The notes beneath the pieces are model-generated. The model was not told the DNA's origin. It saw only the letters and a list, made by a program, of their open reading frames with translations, and searched no databases. Source: Isoperla grammatica (Eukaryota; Arthropoda; Insecta; Plecoptera; Perlodidae). From it: a DNA stretch of 64,000 bases. This document shows positions 21,576 through 31,649 of the stretch, one piece after another (the stretch's first letter is position 1; every line of letters starts with the position of its first letter). The position numbers and the translations under genes are program-made. The stretch is from assembly GCA_945910005.1 (NCBI GenBank), contig OX246748.1:13674929-13738928 (forward strand), written 5' to 3'.

Positions 21576-21650
21576 GTAAGTAAATAGTTGTTTGACGACG
21601 TACTCGACAACTAGGTCATATGACGGGGCAAGGTGGGGAGGTGATTCGAG
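21576..21650 (-). mobile_element. Family B tail fragment
   Basis: GTTGTTTGACGACGTACTCG and ACAACTAGGTCATATGACG, the 3' end of the family B element in minus orientation. Confidence 0.65.
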
Positions 21651-21654
21651 GATT

Positions 21655-22258
21655 TAATTAGATAGATATTTCGGCTCATTGTCTTATATTTTTGCAACTT
21701 GGTTAATCAAGACGATGAGTGGGTGATAATGAAGATAAAATTGGGGGCTCTTTGGAGGAAAGGGGGAAGTAGGAGAGCGCCTGAGGAAAGGGGAGGAAAG
21801 GGGGAAGTAGGAGAGCGCCTGAGGAAAGGGGAGGAAAGGGGCAAGTAGGAGAGCGCCTGAGGAAAGGGGAGGAAAGGGGATTAGTGTTTAACGACGTATT
21901 CGATGATAATGATATTTGGGTTTCACGTCCTATATTTGTGCAATTTGGCTAATCGCGATTGATATTCGGCATAACGTCACATATTTTTCAACGTGGCTTA
22001 GCGAGACGATGAGAGGGTGCCAATTGAAGATGTTTGGAGGAAATAGGCAGGCAGGAGGACAGGATTGATTGATTTTGGGCTTAACGTCTTATATTTTTGC
22101 AACTTGGCTAATCAAGACGATGAATGGGTGAGGAAGAAGAGGTAAAGAGAAGGTAGAGTGAAAGAGGATGTGGACTGCACTTCGTCTCACTTCTTATCCT
22201 CGACAAGTCCGGCTAGGGTGGCCCTACCAGAAGCATACGCTTCCGCCGGCATAGCTCT
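21655..22258 (-). mobile_element. Family A copies with an internal 42-bp tandem repeat
   Basis: The first copy contains three tandem units of GGAAGTAGGAGAGCGCCTGA plus GGAAAGGGGAGGAAAG (about 21,765-21,880). Two tail fragments and a copy (22,063-22,258) with the hairpin domain to GGCATAGCTCTG follow. Confidence 0.7.
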
Positions 22259-22725
22259 GATTGATTGATTGATTGATTGATATTTGGGCTTAACGTCTTA
22301 TATTTTTGCAGCGTGGCTAATCAAGACGATGAGTGGGTGATAATGAAGAGGAATTTGCGGGCTCTTTGAAGGAAAGGGGCAAGTAGGAGGGCGCGTGAGA
22401 AAAAGGGAGGAAAGGGGGCACGCAAACCTCCCCACCACGATTCGGTAGCAGTCCCTGGGCAGGTCTACACAAGTGTTCAGTTTGATCGATTGATATTTGG
22501 GTTTAACGTCTCCTATATTTTTGCAACTTGGCTAATCGAGACGATAAGAGGAGAAATATGAATATGAAAATGATATTGCGATAAAATAGGGGCTGTTAAG
22601 AGAAAGGGGGCAAGTAGGAGGGCTGGGAAAAGGGGTGTAAAAGTGAGTGGGGAAGGTGTGGACTGCATTTTGTCTGACGTCTCCTTCTCGACCCTCCTCC
22701 TAGGGTGGCCCAATAGCGCGATATT
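22259..22725 (-). mobile_element. GATT run and two family A copies
   Basis: (GATT)n, then a copy whose middle is joined directly to CACGCAAACCTCCCCACC (internal deletion of most of the hairpin domain) and ends at CCTGGGCAGG (22,463). A further copy (22,484-22,712) ends in a worn hairpin region. Confidence 0.7.
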
Positions 22726-22799
22726 CGTTAGACCTGTGTTCTCTGCCAGTGACTAACATGCGCTTCATGCGAAAGTAACCCAGGCAACATCCAGTCTGG

Positions 22800-22890
22800 A
22801 ATTTGAATTTATTGGGTTTCAGGACGCTTCAACCAAATTGAATTTGAATTTATTGGGTTTAAGGGCGCTTCAACCAGTAGTGTCATAGTT
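22800..22890 (-). mobile_element. Two head-to-tail LINE C tail stubs
   Basis: GAATTTATTGGGTTTCAGGA, CGCTTCAACCAAATT, then TTGAATTTATTGGGTTTAAG, GGCGCTTCAACCAG. Both are very short 3' ends in the same orientation. Confidence 0.8.
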
Positions 22891-23455
22891 TGGTCATTCC
22901 AGCACCTCAAGAAACTCATTTAAGCAGTACAAAATCAACTCCTTTGCTTTCAAAGAATAAATAAGCATTAAAAATCAACAGGGTGTCGATCCCTGTTGAT
23001 AATCCATCAACGTCTTATGTCACCAACGACTTGGTGACAAACGAATTGATGGATGAAAATCCGTTTATGCTCCTCCGGGAGCATTCTAAAAACAATAATT
23101 GATTAATTGGGCTTAACGTCTTATATTTTTGCAACTTGGCTAATCAAGACAACAATAAATTTCACAAAACATAACAGTTGATGTTATGGTAGACTGTCCC
23201 TCTAAACTCTCACAAATCACAAAATAACATCCAGTCTGGAAACACGCCGGAGCAATCTCAGGAATCTTGATGTAAATTCTTGTATTATTGCCAACTATAA
23301 TTAGTTTCGTGAAATAAATGCTTTTCACTTTATTACGTGGGAATGGAAGTGGTACAAACAGCGGCGGGTACCACGAGATCTTGTGACTATTGTAGTTACA
23401 TGGGGTTACCCAAGGACACCATTAATGTCAATATTTGGTTTTGGATTTGTTGTTG
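22891..23455. other. Unique spacer with one short family A tail
   Basis: A 3'-tail stub lies near 23,101-23,152. An inverted pair (ACGTCTTATGTCACCAACGA / TTGGTGAC) occurs near 23,010-23,040. CATCCAGTCTGGA appears twice (22,788 and 23,228). No gene. Confidence 0.5.
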
Positions 23456-23459
23456 ATTG

Positions 23460-23895
23460 GTTAATTGATTGATTGATTGATTGATGATTGATTGATTATT
23501 GGGGCTTAACGTCTCATATTTATGCAACGATGGCTAAATTTGGGCTTAACGTCTCATATTTTTTGCAACGAGGCTAATCGAGTCAATGAGTGGGTGAATT
23601 ATGATTGATTATTTGGGCTTAACGTCTTATATTTTTGCAACTTGGCTAATCAAGACGATGAGTGGGTGATAATGAAGATGAAATTGGAGGCTCTTTGGAG
23701 GAAAGGGGCAAGTAGGAGGGCGCGTGAGGAAAGGGGAAAGGGGAGTAAAGGGGATTGGGGTGTGGACTGCACTTCGTCTGAATTCTCTTCCTCGACCAGT
23801 CCGGCTAGGGTGGCCCTACCAGAAGCATACGCTTCCGCCGGCATAGCTCTCGGGATCAGCAAAGCACGCAAACCTGCCTACCACGATAAGATGAA
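23460..23895 (-). mobile_element. Family A copies, last one nearly full length
   Basis: GATT runs, two tail stubs (D-type and subfamily I), then a subfamily II copy (23,605-23,890) with the hairpin domain to CCACGATAAG. This shows that subfamily II tails also come with the hairpin head. Confidence 0.75.
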
Positions 23896-23899
23896 ATAG

Positions 23900-24110
23900 T
23901 GTTAGATATCGCGTTGGCGGTGGAGACCCAACAAGAGATTTCAAATGTTGTATGTTTTTATTTCGTTTGTTTGGTAACGCATTGGTAAGTCTTCGGGAGC
24001 TATGTTCGAAAGAAGGAGAAAATTCGCCATCGTTAGCGAAGAATTTTTTTATTAATTGGGCTTAACGCCTTATATTGTAATTTGAGATGAATAAATCCCA
24101 GTACTTCACA
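23900..24110 (+). mobile_element. Possible solo-like LTR with adjoining PBS-like sequence
   Basis: The segment begins TGTTAGATATCGCG and ends CCCAGTACTTCACA, with AATAAA just before the end. TGGTGGAGGCGCCGGG follows directly and looks like a tRNA primer-binding site (it begins TGGT and would pair with a tRNA 3' end). A second CCCAGTACCTCACA lies at about 24,222. No second LTR or gag-pol frame is present, and a family A tail stub lies inside (about 24,050-24,078). Tentative. Confidence 0.35.
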
Positions 24111-24232
24111 TGGTGGAGGCGCCGGGTACACGGACTATTCGACGCCAATTAAGATATGTAAGTAAACTCACTGTACTAGACGATATTCTACCTGAACGGT
24201 GTCCTAGGCCGGTAGCCATCCCAGTACCTCAC

Positions 24233-24680
24233 AATATTTAGACTAAACGCCTCATATTTTTGCAACTGGCTAATCGAGACAGAGAGTGGGTGAATTGATT
24301 TGATTATTTGGGCTTAACGTCTTATATTTTTGCAACTTGGCTAATCAAGACGATGAGTTGGTGATAATGAAGATAAAGTTGGGGGCTCTTTGGAGGAAAG
24401 GGGCAAGTAGGAGGGCGCGTGAGAAAAAGAAATATGAAGATGAAGTAGTGGAGTGTATGTGGAAAGGGGCAAGTAGGAGGGCGGGGAGTGTAGGAGGGCG
24501 GGGAGTATAGGGGACGGGGGAGAAAAAAGGAGTGGGGAGGTTCCGGACTGCATTTCGTCTTACTTCTTCTCCTCGACATGTCCGGCTAGGGTGGCTCTAC
24601 CAGAAGCATACGCTTCTGCCGGCATAGCTCTCGGGATCAACAAAGCACACAAACCTGTCCACCACTTTAAGGTATCATTC
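24233..24680 (-). mobile_element. Three family A copies
   Basis: Tail stub, a subfamily II truncated copy, and a copy lacking a tail (from GAAATATGAAGATG) with the full hairpin domain. GGAGGGCGGGGAGT is repeated three times in the middle. Confidence 0.65.
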
Positions 24681-24696
24681 CCTAGGTGGCATCACC

Positions 24697-24697
<1 letters not shown>

Positions 24698-24793
<96 letters not shown>
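24698..24793. repeat. (TTA)n microsatellite
   Basis: About 96 bp of perfect TTA repeat. Afterwards GGTTTAAAGGCACAAAACATC resembles GTCTAAAGGCACAACACATC at 61,310. Confidence 0.95.
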
Positions 24794-25110
24794 TGTGGTT
24801 TAAAGGCACAAAACATCAGCTGGGTTATCAGTGCCTATTTTTCTTATTTAGATCTTGTTTATAAGGTTAAATGATTTAAGGAACTTTAAAATGTTGTCGG
24901 TTGCGTCAGTTTTATCACCTCTTACGATTGGCAGAGTTATACAGCCTAGGCCACATCCTACCCTTGGGCCTATCGATGGGGATAATGTTTGCTTATGCAT
25001 TTAACGAATGAGAGTGAGAAAGTCAATGACAATTAAGACTCCGCTAACTGGCCACCACTACCCTGGGAGCACCTCAGGAGGATGATTTTTTTACCTCGTA
25101 GATTAGATGA
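24794..25110. other. Unique spacer, no gene seen
   Basis: No recognised repeats beyond the shared AAAGGCACAA block at the start. Confidence 0.4.
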
Positions 25111-25722
25111 TATTTGGGCTTAACGTCTTATATTTTTGCAGCTTGGCTAATCAAGACGATGAGTGCGTGATAATAAAGATGAAATTGGGGGCTATTTGGA
25201 GGAATTACTTCTTTTTTAATATATTCATTTATTATTTATAGTTTCACGACGCACTCGACAACTATGATCATGACGTCGGGGGTGATAATGATGATATTTG
25301 GGCTTATCGTATCATATTGTTGATGACAGATATTTGGGCTTAACGTCTTATATTTTTGCAACGTGGCTTATCAAGACGATGAGTGGGTGATAATGAAGAT
25401 GAAATTGGGAACTCTTTGGAGGAAAGGGGGAAGGGGCGGAAAGGGGATTGGGGTGTGGACTGCACTTCGTCTGACTTCTCCTCCTCGACCAGTCCGACTA
25501 GGGTGGCCCTACATGATGATATTTCGGCTTAACGTCTCATATTTTTGCAACGAGGCTAATCGAGACAATGAGTGGGTGATATATGAAGATGAACCAGGGG
25601 GGTGTGTGGAGGAAAGGGACAGGGTGGCCCTACCAGAAGCATACGCTTCCGCCGGCATAGCTCTCGGGATCAACAAAGCACGCAAACCTGCCCACCACGA
25701 TAAGGTAGCAGTCCCTGGGCAG
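25111..25722 (-). mobile_element. Family A copies around a family B tail
   Basis: Truncated copy 25,111-25,205. Family B tail 25,230-25,283 (TTTCACGACGCACTCGACAA). Copy 25,325-25,514 without the 5' hairpin. Then 25,515-25,722, which has lost the entire middle but keeps the hairpin domain and CCTGGGCAGG end. Confidence 0.7.
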
Positions 25723-26416
25723 GTCATATTGTTGCAACTAGACTAATTGAGAAAATGAGAAGGTGAAATATGAAAATAATTGGAGGTGTTTGGAGGAAAG
25801 GGGCTAGTAGGAGGGCAAGGAAAAAATGGGAAAGGGAGGAAAAGGGGAGGATGTAGACTGTATTTTGTCTGACTTCTCCTCCGTGAACTGTCCAGCTATA
25901 GTGGCCCTAACAGAAACATGATTGATTGATTGATATTTTGGCTTAGCGTATCATATTTTTGCAACTTGGCTAATTGAGACAATGAGTGGGTGATATATGA
26001 AGATATGAGAGGGTTTGATTATTTGGGCTTAACGTCTTATATTTTTGCAACTTTGCTAATCAAGACGATTAGTGGGCGATGAAATATGTAGATGATGGGG
26101 TATGTTTGGAGGAAAGGGGCAAGTAAGAAGGCATGGAGGAAAGATGATGGGGGTGTTTGGAGGAAATGGACAATTAGGAAGGCGGGAAGGAAAATGGAAT
26201 TGGGATGAAAAGGGAAAGTAGAGGTTTCATTTGATTGATTGATATTTGGCCTAACGTCTCTAATTTTTGCAACGTGGCTAATCGAGACGATGAGTGAGTG
26301 ACATATGAAAATGAAATACGGGGCTGTTCGGAGAAAAAGGGCTAGTAGGAGGGCGGGGAGAAAGGCGGATAGGGAGAAAAAGGGAGTAGAGAGGTTTTGG
26401 ACTGCATTTTGTCTGA
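25723..26416 (-). mobile_element. Five truncated and diverged family A copies
   Basis: Copies near 25,723, 25,920, 26,015, 26,145 and 26,232. They look more worn than average, for example AGTGGCCCTAACAGAAACATG at 25,900. Confidence 0.6.
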
Positions 26417-26682
26417 TTATTTGATTAATTGGGCTTAACGTCTCATATTTATGCAACGATGGCTAATCGAGACGATGAGCGGGTGATAATGAAGATGAGA
26501 AAGATGATAATGAAGAATAAAGCCACATCCGAATCAGATCCATTGTACGTCGCGTGAGTCGTCCTACGGGAATCCAGCAAGGGAGGGCTGGGCCAAGTGG
26601 GAGGAGAAATATTCAATGGGACAGTGGGGGGGAAAGGGGATTGGGGTGTGGACTGCACTTCGTCTGACTTCTCCTCCTAATG
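26417..26682 (-). mobile_element. Family A D-variant, 5'-truncated
   Basis: Third D-type copy. Tail AATTGGGCTTAACG with TTATGCAACGATGG, GCCACATCCGAATCAGATCC, then the middle to CTTCTCCTCC. Nearly identical to 12,463 over the shared part. Confidence 0.75.
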
Positions 26683-27262
26683 TAAAATGTGTTTATCCTT
26701 AAAAAAAACAGTTTTTTAAAATTATTATCTATTCCTTTATTAGCATAGTCCAGTACACCACTTTGGTGTAATGTAATTTGAAATGTTTGGACTTGCCCAC
26801 AGAAAAGCGGAAGAGGAATAACCGCGGTGGTAGGCGCCAGAGGTGGCGGCGGCAGCAGGGCGGAATTACGCACCACATGCGGGACGTGGTGTTCAACATA
26901 TCAAACTGCAAAAATGTTAATTTACCAATGGCAAATAAAAAAAATTTGGGTAAACGTCTCGTATTTGTGCAACTTCACCAATCGAGACGATGTCCTAAAC
27001 ACAGACCTTGATCTATCTTCATCTGTTCTCACCCACAGGCTGGTATTGTTCTAATGAGTACACTATGAAGCTGAGTGATGATCTGTTATGTGGTCCTACA
27101 TACCTTGTTCTGTTAAACTACCCCTCGTACGAAGCAACAATCTGTATCAGCAGCAGGTGTTGTTTGTCGTAACAGAGTGCATCTGCACCGGGACCTCGTG
27201 CATGCATGGGACGTTACCGCATGGTAGAAGCACGTTGGTGTATTCATTTTTTAAGTTATTTG
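26683..27262. other. Mostly unique spacer
   Basis: A worn family A tail (TTTGGGTAAACGTCTCG) lies near 26,945. Overlapping frames of 60-87 codons have no recognised domain. Confidence 0.45.
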
Positions 27263-27540
27263 GGCTAAATTGATATTTGGGCTTAACGTCTCATATTTTT
27301 GCAACGAGGCTAATCGAGACAATGAGTGGGTGATATATGAAGATGAACTAGGGGAGTGTTTGTAGTCATTGCTCTGCAATGTTTTTATTATACTTTTTAG
27401 TAGTATTGTTGTTATTTTTGTTGTTATTATTGATTCTTTGATTGATTATTTAAGTTTAACGATGTACTCGACAACTATGGTTGATATTTTGGCTGAACGG
27501 TTCATGTTTTTGCAACTTTACTAAGCGAGACGATGAGTGG
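27263..27540 (-). mobile_element. Family A copy, family B stub, family A stub
   Basis: Subfamily I copy to GGGAGTGTTTG (27,362). Family B tail TTTAACGATGTACTCGACAA near 27,450. Diverged A tail at 27,483. Confidence 0.6.
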
Positions 27541-27960
27541 GTGATTGATTGATTGATTGATATGTGGGCTTAACGTCTCATATTTTTGCAATGAGTGAGT
27601 GAATTATGAAAAACAATAAGAATAATAACGCCTTAATATGCAAACAGGATATCAAAATCCCACTAGTGCAAACATAATACAATACAATATTACACTCAGT
27701 TGATTGATATTTGGGCTTAACGTCTTATATTTTTGCAACTTGGCTAAGCGAGACGATGAGTGGGTGATTGATTGATTGATTGATATGTGGGCTTAACGTC
27801 TCATATTTTTGCAATGAGTGAGTGAATTATGAAAAACAATAAGAATAATAACGCCTTAATATGCAAACAGGATATCAAAATCCCATTAGTGCAAACATAA
27901 TACAATACAATATTACACTCAGTTGATTGATATTTGGGCTTAACGTCTTATATTTTTGCA
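27541..27960. repeat. 222-bp tandem duplication containing family A tails
   Basis: GTGATTGATTGATTG through a family A tail, GAAAAACAATAAGAATAATA, CAAACAGGATATCAAAATCC and a second tail is repeated with an offset of 222 bp. I see a single substitution between the copies in the non-SINE part (CACTAGTG versus CATTAGTG). Confidence 0.9.
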
Positions 27961-28110
27961 ACTTGGTTAATCAAGACGATGAATGGGTGATAATGAAGAT
28001 GAAATTGGGGGCTCTTTGGAGGAAAGGGGCAAGTTGTAGGAGGGCGCGTGAGGAAAGGAGTCATATTGGATTATTTGGTTGTAAACGACGTTCTCGATTG
28101 ATTGATTAAT
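27961..28110 (-). mobile_element. Family A copy and family B stub
   Basis: Subfamily II copy to GCGCGTGAGGAAAGG, then GGTTGTAAACGACGTTCTCG, a worn family B tail. Confidence 0.6.
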
Positions 28111-28176
28111 ATTTGGGCTTAAGATAGATAGATATTCAAATGGAAAATAAAAATTATTGATATTATTTACGATGCC

Positions 28177-28470
28177 ATGAGTTGGTCACCGCACCACAAG
28201 CTATTGAAAGCTGTAACTCGAATAACATTGAAGCCCTTCCAGCTCCCCAACCCTTATAATAAAAAAACAATTTCCATTGAAAATGTGAACCAATCGGAGA
28301 ACCATACTCAAAATTACGTTTTGTCAATACCTGCACAATCGAGCATATCGCCTTTTGTAAACGAGCTTGAGTCGACATTAGGCTTCAGATCATTTAACGC
28401 AAATGAGCTTAGTATACAATTTTGTGAATGGTTTTTTAACCTTCTTAACAAACCAATAGAATTGAATTGA
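28177..28470 (+). other. Unrecognised 97-codon open frame, truncated by a LINE
   Basis: An ATG-started frame rich in Asn, Ser and Pro. Its last residues come from the LINE C tail, so the original frame was cut by the insertion. No domain, splice site or homologue is recognised, and a minus-strand frame overlaps most of it. It could be a fragment of a gene or of an old element, or chance. Low confidence as coding. Confidence 0.15.
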
Positions 28471-28912
28471 ATTTATTGGGTTTAAGGGCGCTTCAACCTG
28501 TTAGGTCATTTTGCGCCACCAAGATGGTGTTTTGCAAGCTTAGTTATCAAGTAACTATGAACGTTGTAATTATTTTTTAATTTTTATGAATTAAATTTAT
28601 ATTTTATGTTTATGATTGGTTATTATGTATTATTAAAATTGTTGGAAAAACTGTGTGCGGACAAGAAGTTTTAAAAGTTTATCACAATTCTCGTATGACA
28701 AAAGTTCTTCATACAACGGGGAAAGCTTTAATTGTGTTTTCAACACATCGTGTTTGGTACATTCTGACAATATGTGACGTACGGTACAATCAGAGTAACG
28801 TCACAAGTGTCACATTTTGGAACAACTGTTTCTCTAGTGAGGAGATATTCATGAGTCCAACGAGATCAAAAATCGCTCCTCAAATATTATCAGAATCAGC
28901 TTCCAGGTAGGT
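28460..28912 (-). pseudogene. LINE C 3' part: decayed ORF2 C-terminus and 3' UTR
   Basis: On the minus strand, from about 28,912 down to a TAA stop at 28,633-28,635, the translation looks like the C-terminus of a jockey/CR1/RTE-type LINE ORF2. It has a Cys-rich stretch, YLLTRETVVPKCDTCDVTL, followed in another frame by PLYEELLSYENCDKLLKLLV and RTQFFQQF before the stop. The spaced cysteines after a YLL motif are usual at the end of such ORF2 proteins (family knowledge). At least one frameshift and an in-frame stop separate the two parts, so it is dead. The 3' UTR follows (28,460-28,632): AT-rich, then CACCATCTTGGTGGCGC, GGTTGAAGCGCCC, TTAAACCCAATAAATTCAAT and a TTCAA-type tail. Reverse transcriptase and endonuclease domains are absent. 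Confidence 0.75.
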
Positions 28913-28969
28913 TATTATTATTTGTTGTGAAACATGTAATGTTTGTTTTTGGTTTCAAAGGTTACGTAC

Positions 28970-29285
28970 TGATTGATTGATATTTGGGCTTAACGTCTCA
29001 TATTTTTGCAACGAGGCTAATCGAGACAATGAGTGGGTGATATATGAAGATGAAATAGGGGGCTGTTTGGTGGAAAGGGGGGGGGGGAATAGGAGGGCGG
29101 GGTGGAAAGGGGAAGTGGGAGGAAAGGGGTTTGGGGTGTGGACTGCATTTCGTCTGACTTCTCCTCCTCGACCAGTCCGGCTAGGGTGGCCCTACCAGAA
29201 GCATACGCTTCCGCCGGCATAGCTCTCGGGATCATCAAAGCACACAAACCTGCCCACCACGATAAGGTAGCAGTCCCTGTGCAGG
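28970..29285 (-). mobile_element. Family A element, full length
   Basis: About 316 bp, subfamily I, with a ten-G run in the middle; ends in CCTGTGCAGG. Confidence 0.8.
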
Positions 29286-29440
29286 ATTTGGGCTTAACGT
29301 CTTATATTTTTGCAACGAGGCTAATCAAGACAATGGGTGGGTGAACGAACAGTTGTTGATTATTTGGGCTTAACGTCTCATATTTTTGCAACGAGGCTAA
29401 TCGACACAATGAGAGGGTGATATATGAAGATGAAATAGTT
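29286..29440 (-). mobile_element. Two family A tail copies
   Basis: Tails at 29,286 and 29,359, each truncated within the first 90 bases. Confidence 0.7.
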
Positions 29441-29815
29441 GTTGTTAAATGAGGCTCGGACGAGTTTCTGCGTATGATAACAACACACGTGGTCGCCGCT
29501 TTGTCACATATGTCGCCTCGTATTACATGCAGAGCCACATGTCCGTGTTCCGACGTTAAACAACTTCAACACACGACGTTTAACTTGAATAACGCACCGC
29601 TCGCATATTGATTCGCTGCCGTAAGCGTTCCAGAAATAGCGCTCGCTCTTGTACGTATATCGCAGCGCGGTCATCTGCGATGCGATGCGGTCGCGACCGG
29701 TCGTGCGCCGGATTGGTTCGGACGTCCTTGGCCGTGACGTCATCACGATTGAAATTTAGGAATTCGTTTTGTTTTTGGTTTAAGGCGCGTAAACCGTTTG
29801 ATCATTTTGGACCGT
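29441..29815. other. Unique spacer, no gene seen
   Basis: Includes a weak LINE C-like tail near 29,770 (TTTTGGTTTAAGGCGCG). Otherwise unrecognised. Confidence 0.45.
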
Positions 29816-30290
29816 CGATTGATTGATATTTGGGCTTAACGTCTCATATTTTTGCAACTTGGCTAATCGAGACGATGAGTGGGGGAAATAAGATAGATAA
29901 TTGGGCTTAACGTCTCATATTTTTGCAACGAGGCTAATCGAGACAATGAGTGGGGGAAATAAGAAGATGAAAAAGGGAGTTGTTTGGATTGATTGGTATT
30001 CGGGCTTAACGTCTTATATTTTTGCAACTTGGCCAATCGAGACGATGAGTGGGAGAAATATGAAGATGAAAAAGGGAGTTGTTTGGATTGATAGATAATT
30101 GGGCTTAACGTCTCATATTTTTGCAACGAGGCTAATCGAGACAATGAGTGGGGGAAATAAGAAGATAAAAAAGGGAGTTGTTTGGATTGATTGGTATTCG
30201 GGCTTAACGTCTTATATTTTTGCAACTTGGCCAATCGAGACGATGAGTGGGAGAAATATGAAGATGAAAAAGGGAGTTGTTTGGATTGAT
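29816..30290 (-). repeat. Tandem array of family A 3' ends, about 97-99-bp units
   Basis: After a tail stub (29,816-29,890), four 3'-end units begin near 29,905, 30,002, 30,101 and 30,200. Types alternate: GATAATTGGGC with AACGAGG, then GGTATTCGGGC with AACTTGGCC. Units 1-2 are repeated as 3-4 with almost no change (period about 197 bp), so a two-unit block was duplicated as DNA rather than by four insertions. Confidence 0.85.
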
Positions 30291-30905
30291 TGATATTTGG
30301 GCTTAACGTCTTATATTTTTGCAACTTAGCTAATCAAGACGATGAGTGGGTGATAATGAAGATGAAATTGGGGGCTCTTTGGAGGAAAGGGGCAAGTAGG
30401 AGGGCGCGTGAGGAAAGGGGAAATGGGAGGAAAAGGGAGTGGGGACGATGTGGACAGCATTTCGTCTGGCTTCTCCTCGTCGACCTGTCCGGCTAGGGTG
30501 GCCCTACCAGAAGGTAGCCGTCCCTGGGCAGGCAGGATTATGTCATATGACGTTTTCGGGGTCGTAGAAACGGAAGTACAACTAGGGTCAATTTGATAGA
30601 TAGATATTTGGGCTTAACGTCTCATATTTCTGCAACGAGGCTAATCGAGACAATGAGTGGGTGATATATGAAGATGAGATAGGAGGCTGTTTGGAGGAAA
30701 GGGGCCAATAAGAGGGCGGAGAGGATAGGGGAAGTAGGAGGAAAAAGGAGTGGGGAGGATGTGGACTGCGTTTCGCCTGACTTCTCCTCCTCGACCTGTC
30801 CGGCTAGGGTGGCCCTACCAGAAGCATACGCTTCTTCCGGCATAGCTCCAGGAATCATCGAAGCACTCAAACCTGCCCACCACGATAAGGTTCCCTGGGC
30901 AGGTT
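30285..30905 (-). mobile_element. Two family A elements with hairpin domain
   Basis: A subfamily II copy (30,285-30,533) has an internal deletion from CCTACCAGAAG to GTAGCCGTCCCTG, then CCTGGGCAGG. A subfamily I copy (30,597-30,903) is almost complete. Confidence 0.75.
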
Positions 30906-31340
30906 GGCTAATCGAGACGATGAGTGACGAGATGGACGGTGTCGTGCAGCTATCGCTGTCCGCCCGTTGATTGATGACGTCCCCATTCTGTGGTGACGTC
31001 TCAGAACATGGTATAAAATTATCATCTCTTAGCAAAGTCTGTAAACACACACGAGGCTTGCTTGCTTTTATTACGGACTTACGGTTTTTACTGGGCTCGT
31101 TTTTCCGGCAGATTGCCATAAATCTGTCCGCCAGCCAAGCCCGGCGGCGACGCTGATCCCGGCAGACCCAAAAAATGAAACCTCGACTTAGCCGAGGATT
31201 ACAGACGCTGTCAATGTGTTTTTTTTTATCTCCCGCATCTCAGGATTGCATTTCGCCCACATTGTTCCCGTTAGATGGTCGATGACGCACGCATTTTGTT
31301 TATCTAACTTTGATTTATTTCGTTTAATAACGTACTGAGA
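30906..31340. other. Unique spacer, no gene seen
   Basis: Contains GATGACGTCCCCATTCTG / GGTGACGTCTCAG, but no recognised coding or repeat. Confidence 0.45.
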
Positions 31341-31649
31341 TGATGATATTTGGGCTTAGCGTCTCATATTTTTGCAACGATGCTAATTGAGACAATGAGT
31401 GGGTGATAGAGGAAGATGCAATATGGGGCTGTTTGGAGGAAAGAGGCAAGTAGGAGGGCTGGGTGAAAAAGAGGAAGGGGGAGGAAAAGGGAGGGGGGAG
31501 GTTGTGGACTGCATTTCAATAACGTACTGAGCCGTTTGGACGATGATATTTGGGGTTTTACTTCCCATAATTTTGTAACGAGGATAATCGAGACGATGAG
31601 TGGGTGAAATATGAAGATGAAATAGGGGCTGTTTGGAGGAAAGGGGCGG
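31341..31649 (-). mobile_element. Two truncated family A copies
   Basis: Copies at 31,341-31,520 and 31,546-31,649. AATAACGTACTGAG appears before each one (31,326 and 31,518). The second leads directly into the 58-bp array. Confidence 0.7.
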
